A stretch of DNA of 45,445 bases from Flavobacteriales bacterium (GTDB lineage Bacteria; Bacteroidota; Bacteroidia; Flavobacteriales_D; Crocinitomicaceae): the NCBI GenBank assembly GCA_947500875.1, contig CANMUN010000017.1:1-45445 (forward strand), written 5' to 3'. The position numbers were made by a program, and so were the translations under genes. This document shows, in pieces, positions 17,701 to 25,831 of this stretch (position 1 is the stretch's first letter; each line of letters opens with the position of its first letter). Under the pieces are notes generated by a model. It was given only the letters and a program-made list of their open reading frames with translations. It was not told the DNA's origin and searched no databases.

Positions 17701-20172
17701 CGTTGTAAAAGGAGAACCAGTGCCAACAACGTTGTTGCCTAACGAATCGCTGTACCATACAACGGTGTTTCCACCGCCACCGTTCGCCGTTAAAGTAGCT
17801 GTTTGACCGCAATTGATGGTCGTTGCACCCGCAACCGTTGGCGGGGCAATGTTGGAGTTCACGGTAACTTGCGCTGGTGTAAGTGGACTCTGACAATTCG
17901 GTGCTCCTTGGCACGGCTTATTAAAGTTAGTCATGGTTGCTGTGAACGTGCCACAACATCCGTCATGGGTTCTTCCATAAACCCCAAAGACTTGCCCTGC
18001 GGTAACCTGAACCGTCGTGGTCCCTGAACCAGAATTTGTTGTAATGGGAAAATCAACGCCGTTAATTCGGTAACCATAGGTGTCATAGTTGGGGTCGTTG
18101 TGTACAACGGTCCAGTTCCAACTAATTGATCCGCTAAATGGAACCGTGATTTCGTATATCGTGTATGCATTGGCATTGGTGCTGTTAGGACCGGTTAATG
18201 AAATCGTATTAGGCGCACCTCCGGTACTTACTGAACCATTACCCCCGTTAAGTTGAACTAAATTCCAGTTTGGAATGTCGTAGCAGTTATCAAATCCTAC
18301 GCTTTGAGCAGGACCCGCTTGTCCCGAAGAAGCTCCAACATAATATGTCGTATTCGAAGAGAGGGAAGGAGTTGTGAAAGAAGCACCCGTACCAACTTGG
18401 TTTTGTCCCGCTGGGTCCGAATACCATGTATAGGTTCCAACGCCTCCGGCAGCCGTTAACGTTGCTGTTTGACCGCAAGTAATGGTGGCATTGGTAGCGG
18501 TTGGTGCCGTTGGAAGCGTCACGTTAACCGTCACAGGAACATTCTGAGCAGCACATACACCGGTTCCTAAACTTACATAGTAGGTAGTATTTTGTGTTAA
18601 CACAGGGCTTGTAAAACTATTCCCCGTACCGACCTGGGTTGATCCTTGGGCATTACTATACCAGTAAATCGTTCCATTTCCGGAGGCATTCAAGGTGGCA
18701 GTTTGTCCGCAAGCTATCGTAGTGCCACTCACGGTAGGTTGGCCCAAGGGGTTAACCGTCACTTGAACGGGCACCAATGCCGATTGGCACGTCGCATTCA
18801 CTGGGGTTAGGATCAATTGACCGTTGGCTTGAGCAAGAGATCCTCCTCCAACGGTACTGGTAATGTTGGAAGCAGCAGGAATCGCAAAATTGCTTCCACC
18901 TCCACCGCCGCCGCCGCCGCAGCTCGCACATCCGGGTTGCGAAGCGCCACCGCCACCGCCGGTATAGCCACCGCCACCGCCACCTGCACCTGAAAGTCGT
19001 TCTTGGGTTCCACCGCATCCTCCTGTTCCTCCGGATCCACCGCCACCGAAACCGCCTGCTCCAGAGTTGCCTCCACAGGAGCCAAATTGGCTAGCACCCG
19101 GTGTAACACCGTAACCGCCGCCACCGCCGCCTGTTCCTTCATCTCCTTGCGTTGCTCCACCGTTTCCACCGCCATTGGCAGTCCCGGGAAGTCCTTGTAC
19201 CGTTCCCGTTCCTCCGGCTCCACCGGCAGGACCAGCTCCATTCGTTCCAGCAACTCCACCAGTTCCGCACGATCCGTTGGAACCTGCAGTAGCGCCACCG
19301 TTTCCACCGTTTCCTACTTGAGGGCATCCTTCATCTCCGGCAGCTCCACCACCTCCACCTGCAGATACCAAATGGTTTCCGTTAGCGTCAAGAATTCCGG
19401 TAAATCCACCACCTCCGCTTCCGCAACGGTTGTATTGACTGTTTCCGCCTGCTCCCCCCACAACAATGGTAAGAACCTGACCTGTGGTAACGGGAATAGT
19501 GGCTTGCATTCTACCTCCTGCTCCCGCTTGCCCAACACCTCCAGGATAAACACCCCCTCCAGCTCCGTATGCGTCGATTGTTACTTGTGTTACTCCTACG
19601 GGAACGGTGTAGGTTTGAACAGCGCCTGTGTACGTAAATGTTTGGGGCTGCGCATTAGAAACCGCTCCGGAGGCAACATAATAGGTTGTTGTAGCGGCAA
19701 GGGCTGGTGTTGTAAAAGGCGAACCTACACCCGCAGTCTGTGAGCCCGCAGCGTTGGAATACCAAATGTAGGAATTAACCCCTCCACCGTTGGCAGTTAG
19801 CGTGGCTGTTTGCCCACAATTGATGGTCAAGCCGTTGGCGGTAGGTGGGGCAATGTTGCTATTCACCGTTACCGTAACTGGAACCAAAACGGAAAGGCAG
19901 GTTCCATCGTCGTTTTGCAAGTAAAAGGTAGTATTACTATAGATGGTGGCGGTGGTAAACGGTGAGCCCGTTCCCGCAAGTTGCGTTCCCGCTTGATCGA
20001 AGTACCAATTGTAGGTAGTTCCACCCGAAGCGGTTAATGTACCGGTTTGTCCACAAGTGATGGTAATGCCGGAACTTGTCGGGGTTGGCGCCACGCATTG
20101 TCCTGTTGCTAAGAAAGAAATCGCAACAAAAGTCAATGCAGCGAAGGCGCGTAAATAGTAGTTTTTGATCAT
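14716..20172 (-). CDS. giant T9SS-secreted protein with three glycine-rich domains
   Basis: Read from the ATG at 20172 the protein has 1818 residues and opens with a normal signal peptide (MIKNYYLRAFAALTFVAISFLATGQC). An ATG 14 codons upstream adds residues unlike a signal peptide, and a promoter-like TATATTGT lies inside that extension. CHU_C-associated Ig-like modules (signature T.TCGQTATLTA.G...WYSD..G...VGTGSPFTTP.L...TTYY) recur about nine times. Between them are three glycine-rich domains, at about residues 180-460, 865-1190 and 1335-1590, each starting FTNAG or FTGAVQ..TVP and full of GGGGGG runs. These resemble the Gly_rich domain of ALK-like receptors. A beta-sandwich segment lies at about 620-760. 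The C-terminus is a T9SS type A domain (LLVYPNPFTEQ ... ARGAYMVKI ... LVKQ). A surface adhesin or matrix protein is likely; no enzyme motif is seen. Confidence 0.85.
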   Translation of the reverse strand: MIKNYYLRAFAALTFVAISFLATGQCVAPTPTSSGITITCGQTGTLTASGGTTYNWYFDQAGTQLAGTGSPFTTATIYSNTTFYLQNDDGTCLSVLVPVTVTVNSNIAPPTANGLTINCGQTATLTANGGGVNSYIWYSNAAGSQTAGVGSPFTTPALAATTTYYVASGAVSNAQPQTFTYTGAVQTYTVPVGVTQVTIDAYGAGGGVYPGGVGQAGAGGRMQATIPVTTGQVLTIVVGGAGGNSQYNRCGSGGGGFTGILDANGNHLVSAGGGGGAAGDEGCPQVGNGGNGGATAGSNGSCGTGGVAGTNGAGPAGGAGGTGTVQGLPGTANGGGNGGATQGDEGTGGGGGGYGVTPGASQFGSCGGNSGAGGFGGGGSGGTGGCGGTQERLSGAGGGGGGYTGGGGGASQPGCASCGGGGGGGGSNFAIPAASNITSTVGGGSLAQANGQLILTPVNATCQSALVPVQVTVNPLGQPTVSGTTIACGQTATLNASGNGTIYWYSNAQGSTQVGTGNSFTSPVLTQNTTYYVSLGTGVCAAQNVPVTVNVTLPTAPTATNATITCGQTATLTAAGGVGTYTWYSDPAGQNQVGTGASFTTPSLSSNTTYYVGASSGQAGPAQSVGFDNCYDIPNWNLVQLNGGNGSVSTGGAPNTISLTGPNSTNANAYTIYEITVPFSGSISWNWTVVHNDPNYDTYGYRINGVDFPITTNSGSGTTTVQVTAGQVFGVYGRTHDGCCGTFTATMTNFNKPCQGAPNCQSPLTPAQVTVNSNIAPPTVAGATTINCGQTATLTANGGGGNTVVWYSDSLGNNVVGTGSPFTTPALGTTTTFYAASGNGAGGGNAYNFTNAGASGVNGPNQAQINAAYANSNLAGSVTIGTQGIQEWTVPSTGTYTITARGAKGGDANTALGGNGASITISATLTQGHVIKVLCGQEGGTLDFTTGWAGGGGGGTFVYNQTTGQLILAAGGGGGAAEGDGISYPYVLNGVDASAYNVTAGGNGVMSAGSWCNNGNGGTNGSAGTSGGGTSGAGWNGAGIQGTYGGFIGQSFSNGGLGGANQAFSGNWNNSTDGGFGGGAGAGMHTNYEAIGGGGGGYSGGGGAGCRVGSGGGGGNFYTGTYVSSALNNGPGSVDIVPQVPSCTSVLVPVTVTVAPLPLPTATGTAVGCGQTATVTATGNGTIYWYSDPAGNNLVGTGNSYTTPILNASTTYYASLDTGLCAAQNVPVVVTVNPLTSPVVSGNTSFCGNASASTVLTASGSPSGYAWWSNANGTGLLTNDSTYTTPVLNTTTTYYVQSSTPQGGAQTFNFTGAVQSFTAPVSGTYTLEAWGAQGGNDPVNPNTSLGGRGGYSKGDVYLNAGTTLYVFVGGQGSGCMNSSWKSTGGGGATDFRLIGGTWNDNAGLYSRILVAGGGGGRHGTNYENMMYVGNDGGGLSAPNFTASNTNITGATQTTGGSSNYGSSVVPGSFGFATPNTESNTCSLGGYNGGARGSDNWANGGAGGGWYGGCTSWPTSSGGSGYVYTSTSYVPAGYTPTAAYQMTNELLIAGNLAMPDTSGNTMTGNSGPGVAKISWSGTGCTSAIVPVTVSVGIVPIVSGGANQQICEGNPTTLSGSGADTYQWNNNVQDGVPFTPTTTQTYDVIGAAANGCSDTAQVTVTVNPVPTVNLGPDTMICDYNLPYTLNASATAGSIFNWNTGATSNSIQVTAPGIYSVIATNGFECSATDTINIEVSGCAGLGEETSTLLVYPNPFTEQVMVSSSEAMNAQVMVLSMEGKIIANVRMEGHTLEIPLSGLARGAYMVKIIQGDQIQITNLVKQ

Positions 20173-20214
20173 AACGTTAGATTTAGTTGGTACAATATAG
20201 AAATTTCGATTCAA

Positions 20215-20533
20215 TCGTTAAATAATTGTTAATAAGTTTTGTTTACTGGGTATTAAGAGCCTTTAGAGATCAGCATGTGAAGAGGGCACATTGAATGCAA
20301 CCGTAAGCAATGAAACAACATGAAGAAATCTCGGTTGCAATTGGAGTTGATTCATTATACAAGGACTGAACCGCCTGCTGGATGAACTCATGGATTTTTT
20401 TCGCTCAAAGGATAGAAGCTCAATGATTTTTGGGAGGTGTCCTCAAGCGTACTTTAGGATTGAAAATGATTCCGAGCGCAGTTTTAGATTGATTTTGAAA
20501 TTACCTTAAGATTTCTTTTTGATTTGAGGAAAA
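20215..20533. other. long non-coding gap upstream of the glycine-rich protein
   Basis: About 320 bases hold no convincing gene. One inverted pair, gcaaccg at 20297-20303 and cggttgc at 20332-20338, could form a stem. Short minus-strand open stretches around 20270-20460 look weakly protein-like in two frames but are broken by stops and have no start, so at most they are a decayed gene fragment. Confidence 0.35.
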
Positions 20534-20562
20534 AAAAATCCCGATGTGACATCAGGATTTTT
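20534..20562 (-). terminator. terminator of the tRNA-Val transcript
   Basis: On the minus strand AAAAATCCTGATGT pairs with ACATCGGGATTTTT apart from one mismatch, followed by a run of eight T. It starts 5 bases after the tRNA 3' end. Confidence 0.75.
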
Positions 20563-20566
20563 GTTG

Positions 20567-20641
20567 TGGGAGTTGACGGGTTCGAACCGCCGACCCTCTG
20601 CTTGTAAGGCAGATGCTCTGAACCAGCTGAGCTAAACTCCC
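20567..20641 (-). tRNA. tRNA-Val (anticodon UAC)
   Basis: A 75-nucleotide cloverleaf. The acceptor is GGGAGTT paired with AACTCCC and discriminator A at 20567. The D arm is AGCTCAGCTGGTTCAGAGC. The anticodon stem TCTGC/GCAGA carries the loop CTTACAA, so the anticodon is TAC, reading GUA and probably GUG. The T arm GGCGGTTCGAACCCGTC is intact. CCA is not encoded. Confidence 0.95.
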
Positions 20642-20683
20642 AAAAACGGAGTGCAAAAATAAAACAATTTTTGAAAAAAGAAA

Positions 20684-20932
20684 CTACTTGTTGCGTATTT
20701 CTTCAATTTTTGCCAAAACATCGTCCAATCCCTCCTTGAATTTCTCAAAATCCTCTTTGTAGAGAAAGATTTTGTGCTTTTGGTAATTGTCCGTCCCATC
20801 TTCGCCGAAGGATTTTTTACTTTCGGTTAAGGTGATGTACAAATCATTACCTTTGGTGGACTTAATATCAAAGAAATAGGTGCGTTTACCAGCACGCACT
20901 ACTTTTGAATAAATTTCATTCTGATCGCTCAT
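20684..20932 (-). CDS. PUR-alpha-like nucleic-acid-binding protein (DUF3276)
   Basis: An 82-residue cytoplasmic protein of the DUF3276/PUR family, nearly universal in Bacteroidota and related to Borrelia BpuR and eukaryotic Pur-alpha. One PUR repeat fills the chain: KVVRAGKRTYFFDIKSTKGNDLYITLTESKK at about 9-39 gives the beta strands, and the C-terminal helix DFEKFKEGLDDVLAKIEEIRN completes it. PUR repeats dimerise and bind single-stranded DNA or RNA. The ATG at 20932 is preferred; a GTG three codons upstream (20941) is an alternative. The gene is divergent from the lytic transglycosylase, with 63 bases of very T-rich sequence between them, and is followed on the same strand by tRNA-Val. Confidence 0.85.
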   Translation of the reverse strand: MSDQNEIYSKVVRAGKRTYFFDIKSTKGNDLYITLTESKKSFGEDGTDNYQKHKIFLYKEDFEKFKEGLDDVLAKIEEIRNK

Positions 20933-20995
20933 TCCGTTCACTTTAAGGTATAAATTTTAGATTTTTTTTTTACTTTTCAAAACGAAAGACTCATT

Positions 20996-22219
20996 TTGAA
21001 GAATTACTCATTTTTATTTTCCCCGTCTTTATCCCTACTTTATGCTGCGTTGTGGGTCATCTTTTTCGCATCTTCGTGCGGTAAAGGGCCTGCGAAAAAA
21101 GCTCCTGTTGTTGTCGATAATCCCGAAGTATTGGTCGATTCAATCGTGGTTGTAGCTTGGGTTGATTCGACCTTTGTTCATATTACTAAAAACGATACTT
21201 CTGGATTCTTGATTGATTTTATCAATCGATTCTCCGAAGAAAATTCGCTCCATATTTCCTATCGCCTCTATCAACATTTTTCTCAAGCCCTTGAAGCTTT
21301 CATGAAACATCCGAACCATCTGCTCTTTATTCCTTCCCTTCATTCTTCCATTGCACCAACGGATTTACCATTTTCAAAGCCCATTCTTGAACGCAATTTG
21401 CCCCTTACCAGCGAATTGTTGTCGGTCCTGCTAACCGTCAATTACCCCCGGTTTTTTTCTTCGGAGCATCCCGTTAATCCTCTGTTTTTTAAGGGTCTTC
21501 TTGGGAATGCTGAGACCGTATTAAAAGTTCCTTCATGTTTTGCATCAAATGCTTCTGATTCTTTGCAATTAAAGCGTTTGGATGCATTCATCGCCCGCGT
21601 TGAAAACAGGGCGGATATTGCCTTTTTGAAGCACTTTTATTTTAAAATTCAATTGCCTTTGTCGATGCGAAGGTACAGGGTTCCTTTCGCCGTAAATGGG
21701 CAAGTTTCACCTTTTGACGCGTCGTTTAAAAAAAACGCAAAATCGTACTCCATTGATTGGAAATTGGTGGCGGCTATTGCTTTCAAAGAATCCAGGTTTA
21801 ATCCCATCGCTGTCGGTTCAGGTGGTGCCTATGGTTTAATGCAATTCATGCCATTCGTTGCCAGTAAATACCACATCGATGGAAAATCAACCCCCGACGA
21901 ACAAATTCGAGCAGGGTGCAAGCTTGTTTGCAATTCATACAGGACATGGAATTCCATTGAAAGCGAAGAACAGCGGATTAAATTCACCTTGGCATCCTAC
22001 AACGCGGGTCAGGGACATGTCTTGGATGCGCAGCGCTTGGCAAAAAAATACGGGTTGAATCCTCAAGTATGGGACGACAACGTACAATTGATGGTCAACA
22101 ATCTGTCCCTTGCAAAGTACTACAAAGATCCTTTGGTGAAGTCGGGTCCCTACCATGGTCATGCAGACCAATATGCGAATTTGGTCTATCAAATCTATTT
22201 AAGTTGGAAAGCGATTTGA
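20996..22219 (+). CDS. MltF-like lytic transglycosylase lipoprotein
   Basis: A 407-residue lipoprotein that cleaves peptidoglycan glycan strands in the periplasm. The signal sequence ends in the lipobox FASSC with Cys28 as the lipid-bearing residue. Residues about 45-230 resemble a degenerate periplasmic substrate-binding domain, as in MltF. The SLT lysozyme-like domain spans about 250-400, with catalytic Glu265 in AFKESRFNP, then GAYGLMQFMP (278-287) and the ASYNAGQGHV motif (about 335-344), both typical of family 1 transglycosylases. The only in-frame start that gives a full signal peptide is TTG at 20996. The stop overlaps the miaA start by three bases, so the two are coupled. Confidence 0.85.
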   Translation: MKNYSFLFSPSLSLLYAALWVIFFASSCGKGPAKKAPVVVDNPEVLVDSIVVVAWVDSTFVHITKNDTSGFLIDFINRFSEENSLHISYRLYQHFSQALEAFMKHPNHLLFIPSLHSSIAPTDLPFSKPILERNLPLTSELLSVLLTVNYPRFFSSEHPVNPLFFKGLLGNAETVLKVPSCFASNASDSLQLKRLDAFIARVENRADIAFLKHFYFKIQLPLSMRRYRVPFAVNGQVSPFDASFKKNAKSYSIDWKLVAAIAFKESRFNPIAVGSGGAYGLMQFMPFVASKYHIDGKSTPDEQIRAGCKLVCNSYRTWNSIESEEQRIKFTLASYNAGQGHVLDAQRLAKKYGLNPQVWDDNVQLMVNNLSLAKYYKDPLVKSGPYHGHADQYANLVYQIYLSWKAI

Positions 22220-23118
22220 AAAAGACCGTTTATTGCATTCAAGGCCCCACCGCTTCCGGCAAAACATCCTTAGCCATTGCTTTGGCAAAATATTTAGGAA
22301 CTGAGGTTATTTCCGCTGACTCGCGTCAGTTTTACCGGGAAATGAACATTGGAACAGCTAAGCCCCGTGCGGAAGAACTGACGCAAGTTCCTCACCATTT
22401 TATCGACAATCGCTCCATTGCAGAACCCATGAACGTTGCCCAGTTCCGCCATGAGGCTTTTCCAAAATTGGAAAGCTTGATGCATCGCTTTGGTGCAGCT
22501 GTGGTGGTCGGAGGTTCGAGTCAATTCATTGATGCCTTGGTAGACGGTTTAGACGAGGTGCCGGTCTTCCCAGAAATTCGCTACTCCTTGGAACAACAAC
22601 TTGAAAACCAAGGTGCAACATGCTTACTCGAAGAACTGATCCGTTTAGATCCTGAAATTTTGGAACACATAGATCAAAATAACCCGCGTCGAGTTCTTAG
22701 GGCGTTGGAAGTTGTAAAGGGTTCGGGTCGCACTTGGACCTCGTTTCAAAAGAGGAAAGCAACCATGGAATTCGATGTTCAACGGTTCGTGATTGATTGG
22801 CCAAGAGATGTGCTCTATCAACGGATTAACCAACGTGTCGATCAAATGGTCGATGAAGGCTTAGAGCACGAAGTTTTGGGATTGTTGGAGTTTAGGAATT
22901 TGACCGTGTTGAATACCGTTGGTTACAAGGAGTGGTTTCATTATTTTGATGGAAATTCCACCAAGGATTACGTCATTGAAAAAATCAAACAACACAGCCG
23001 AAATTACGCGAAACGTCAATGGACGTGGATGAATCGTTACGATCATCTCGGTGTCCTAAAGCCTGATCTTCCTATGCCCTTACTTGATCAAATCCAAGCT
23101 TTTCTTCACCAACCGTAA
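22216..23118 (+). CDS. miaA: tRNA dimethylallyltransferase
   Basis: The enzyme adds a dimethylallyl group to A37 of tRNAs that read codons beginning with U, the first step of ms2i6A formation. The 300-residue length is normal. The P-loop GPTASGKTS is at 10-18, and the DSRQFYREMNIGTAKP motif around 35-50 binds substrate. PHHFID and VGGSSQFIDALVDGL follow as in the family, and the C-terminal QHSRNYAKRQWTWMNR matches the conserved RNYAKRQ.TW segment. The best start is TTG at 22216, whose bases overlap the TGA of the upstream gene; an ATG at 22069 would add 49 residues that are only a frame-shifted reading of the transglycosylase. No ms2i6A methylthiotransferase gene is in view. Confidence 0.93.
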   Translation: MKKTVYCIQGPTASGKTSLAIALAKYLGTEVISADSRQFYREMNIGTAKPRAEELTQVPHHFIDNRSIAEPMNVAQFRHEAFPKLESLMHRFGAAVVVGGSSQFIDALVDGLDEVPVFPEIRYSLEQQLENQGATCLLEELIRLDPEILEHIDQNNPRRVLRALEVVKGSGRTWTSFQKRKATMEFDVQRFVIDWPRDVLYQRINQRVDQMVDEGLEHEVLGLLEFRNLTVLNTVGYKEWFHYFDGNSTKDYVIEKIKQHSRNYAKRQWTWMNRYDHLGVLKPDLPMPLLDQIQAFLHQP

Positions 23119-23228
23119 ATCATGCGCTGCGAATGTGTATTTTTGAAACTTGTTAAATGTGGTTAAATATTTGTTAAAGGACTTCAACATTTTTTCAAAA
23201 TAATTCAATTTTACCAAAAAGTATTCTT

Positions 23229-24809
23229 ATGAAATTCATTCTACGCGCTTTATTTGTATTCCTAGCTTTTACCAGTTTAACCGTTCAAACGGTGAGTGCC
23301 CAAAAAATTCGAATTAAGGTTACCGGACAAAAAGACACGGTAGTGAATTTGATCAAATATTTCGGGAAAGGTCTTTATTATGCCGATACCGCCCTTATGA
23401 AAAACGGGGAGGTTACCTTCAACGGTGCTAAGCAAAAACCCGGAATTTTAGGCCTGTTATTACCCGGGCAACAGTATTTTGAATTCATCTACAACAACGA
23501 AGAGGTTTGGCTGGAAACATCGGGCACTAACGGCTTGGAGTACAACAAAAATTTAGTGGTTAAAAAATCAGAAGAAAACAAAGTATTCATTCCTTATGTG
23601 AATTATATCACCGAGCGCAAGACTGCTGCTGGAAAGTTGGGGGAGGAGCGTGCTAAATTCAAAGCAGAGGATGTGGAGTATAAGAAATTAGGGGAACAAA
23701 TTGACGCTATCAATAAAGAGGTTTTGGCGTATCAAAACGATTTAATTGCGAAAAACGAAGGAAAGTTAGTCGCTAAGATTGTCAAAATGTCCATTGATAT
23801 TGTCATTCCCGATGCACCGAAAGATGAGAAAGGAAGAATTACCGATTCCAGTTTTCAATTCCGCTATTTCCGCAACCACTATTGGGATAACGTTGATTTG
23901 AAAGATGAACGCTTGGTCAACAATCCCATTTTTCACAACAAATTAGAATATTATTTCAGTAAAAACATGATGATTCAGCATTGGGATACCGTGATTTATC
24001 ATGCATTTCAGTTTTGCGACAACCTGAACCCGAAATCCAGAACCTTTGAATATTGCGTGGGATGGATTGCTCAAACGTTTGGAAAAAGCCAGCAAATGGG
24101 AATGGATAAGGTTTACTACCACATGCTCGACCGCTACTATTGTTCCAAAAATGCCGAAGGTAAGCATCCTTCGTTTTGGGTAGACGAATCGAAATACGAG
24201 GAATTGTGCAAAGACCTCGACAATAAAATGGCCATTTGCATTGGTGAAAAAGCTCCCAACTTGATTTTAAAGGATACTTCAGATACCAAATGGGTTAATT
24301 TACATGACCTCAAAGCAGAATACACCATCTTGTATTTTTGGGATCCAGAATGCGGGCATTGTAAAACCATTACACCAAAGTTGGCTAAGTTATATCAAGA
24401 AAAAATGAAGGCTCGTAACGTAGAAGTTTATGCCGTTGGTAAAGCCATTGGTAAAGACTTTGAAGCGTGGAAGAAATTCATACGCGAGAATAAATTGAGT
24501 TTTTTAAATGTTGCGGTTACCGACAAATTATACCAAATGGCTAAGGAAAAACCCGAGTCGTTGGTGCCCTTGTATCCGGGCGATCAAGGGAAACCTACTA
24601 CGTTGGAATCCTTGAATTATCAGACCACTTATGATATTTTCTCGACTCCAAAAGTATTCGTATTAGATAAGGACAAGAAAATTATTGCGAAAAGTCTTTC
24701 CATGTCTCAAATCGAGGATTTATTAGACAACCTTCAAAACAAAAAAGACGCTCCCAAGATCATGGAGCAGGACGCGAAAGAAGACGCCCAAATGCAGAAA
24801 AAGGAGTAA
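23229..24809 (+). CDS. exported thioredoxin-fold protein (DUF4369/DUF5106-type)
   Basis: A 526-residue protein with a signal peptide (about 1-24, ending VSAQ). The N-terminal beta region (25-115) looks like DUF4369. The helical middle (about 120-335), with an LNPKSRTFEY...VGWIAQTFGKS segment, resembles DUF5106. The C-terminal third (about 338-500) is a TlpA-like thioredoxin fold with Cys375-Gly-His-Cys378 in the WDPECGHCK motif and a cis-proline-type STPKVFVLD near 475. The CxxC pair suggests a periplasmic thiol-disulfide role, for example helping outer-membrane or secreted proteins fold. Such proteins are abundant in Bacteroidota and their substrates are mostly unknown. The stop is 8 bases before nrnA, so they are probably co-transcribed. 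Confidence 0.8.
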   Translation: MKFILRALFVFLAFTSLTVQTVSAQKIRIKVTGQKDTVVNLIKYFGKGLYYADTALMKNGEVTFNGAKQKPGILGLLLPGQQYFEFIYNNEEVWLETSGTNGLEYNKNLVVKKSEENKVFIPYVNYITERKTAAGKLGEERAKFKAEDVEYKKLGEQIDAINKEVLAYQNDLIAKNEGKLVAKIVKMSIDIVIPDAPKDEKGRITDSSFQFRYFRNHYWDNVDLKDERLVNNPIFHNKLEYYFSKNMMIQHWDTVIYHAFQFCDNLNPKSRTFEYCVGWIAQTFGKSQQMGMDKVYYHMLDRYYCSKNAEGKHPSFWVDESKYEELCKDLDNKMAICIGEKAPNLILKDTSDTKWVNLHDLKAEYTILYFWDPECGHCKTITPKLAKLYQEKMKARNVEVYAVGKAIGKDFEAWKKFIRENKLSFLNVAVTDKLYQMAKEKPESLVPLYPGDQGKPTTLESLNYQTTYDIFSTPKVFVLDKDKKIIAKSLSMSQIEDLLDNLQNKKDAPKIMEQDAKEDAQMQKKE

Positions 24810-24817
24810 ATTTGTTC

Positions 24818-25831
24818 ATGCAACAACCTCTTGAAGCGTTAAAAACCCTTCTTCAAACCGACCAACGATTTTTGTTAATTGCCCATAAATCTCCTGATGG
24901 CGACGCTGTTGGGAGCTTGGTAGGCATGTTTCACCTCCTCAAAAATTTAGGCAAAAAGGTTGAGGTAGTTTTACCCGATCCCCCTGCAGTCAACATTGTC
25001 GGTTTTCTCAAAGGCACGGATTGCCTTTTTTACTCCAGCGATTCAAATGCAGTAGAAAATCGATTCATGGAGGCCGATTGCCTCATATGCCTCGATTTTA
25101 ATGCGATCAGTCGGGTAGGGTACATGCAATACTTATTGGCGGGATTTCAGGGTAAAAAGGTATTGATTGACCACCACACGGAACCCGAAAACTTTGCGGA
25201 TATAACGATTTCTGAGGTGAGTTGCTCCTCCACGTGTCAGTTAATCTACCAATGTTTTGAGGGTATGGATTTATTATCTTCCATGGACCAACACGCCGCT
25301 CGTTGCCTTTACCTGGGAATGACCACCGATACAGGATCGTTCCGATTTCCTTCGGTCACGGCAAAAACGCATAAAATTGTTGCCGATCTTATTGAACGTG
25401 GAATCGAGCAATGGAAAATACACCAAGAGGTTTTTGACAATAATAGCGTAGATCAGTTGCAATTAAGGGGTTTTGCTGTCAGCGAAAAACTCGTGTTATT
25501 GAATCAAGGGTCGCATGGATTTCCTTTCGGATATATTTGGTTGACCAAGGACGATTTAGCACGCTTTAATTACCAACCCGGAGATACCGAAGGGCTAGTA
25601 AACACGATTTTGTCGATTGAAGGAATGAAAGCTGGTGTTTTAATTCAGGAAAAAAGCGATGGCATTAAAATGTCGTTCCGTTCCAAAGATGAAGTTCACG
25701 TGAATCAATTTGCCAAAAAGCATTTCAATGGGGGAGGGCATGTTTATGCTGCCGGTGGGTTTTCACCCGATTCGATGGACGTAACCATTTCTAAATTATT
25801 GAGTTTAATGCACGAACTTTTTCCACGTTGA
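24818..25831 (+). CDS. nrnA: oligoribonuclease / PAP phosphatase, DHH family
   Basis: NrnA degrades short RNA oligonucleotides and dephosphorylates 3'-phosphoadenosine 5'-phosphate. The 337-residue chain carries the DHH-domain metal motifs: HKSPDGDAVGS at 23-33, CLDFN near 91-95, and DHH at 118-120 in VLIDHHTEPE. The DHHA1 substrate domain ends with the GGGHVYAAGG motif near 306-315. ATG at 24818 is chosen; a TTG two codons upstream is also possible. The TGA stop overlaps the next ATG by one base, coupling it to the gldI-like gene, an arrangement also known from Flavobacterium. Confidence 0.9.
   Translation: MQQPLEALKTLLQTDQRFLLIAHKSPDGDAVGSLVGMFHLLKNLGKKVEVVLPDPPAVNIVGFLKGTDCLFYSSDSNAVENRFMEADCLICLDFNAISRVGYMQYLLAGFQGKKVLIDHHTEPENFADITISEVSCSSTCQLIYQCFEGMDLLSSMDQHAARCLYLGMTTDTGSFRFPSVTAKTHKIVADLIERGIEQWKIHQEVFDNNSVDQLQLRGFAVSEKLVLLNQGSHGFPFGYIWLTKDDLARFNYQPGDTEGLVNTILSIEGMKAGVLIQEKSDGIKMSFRSKDEVHVNQFAKKHFNGGGHVYAAGGFSPDSMDVTISKLLSLMHELFPR

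Noticed and set aside
19003..19743. 246-residue plus-strand ORF rich in Ser and Thr
   Set aside because: It is the antisense of the glycine-rich coding region (GGN codons read backwards), with low-complexity composition and no start context. Other ORFs over 15-20 kb on either strand have the same cause.
20268..20460. Possible small minus-strand protein upstream of the glycine-rich gene
   Set aside because: Open stretches of about 43 and 58 codons look slightly protein-like (one is cysteine-rich), but neither has a start codon in place and stops break both; at most a decayed fragment.
22069..23118. Long miaA reading from the ATG at 22069
   Set aside because: The extra 49 residues are a shifted-frame reading of the transglycosylase gene; the family's N-terminus begins right at the TTG at 22216.
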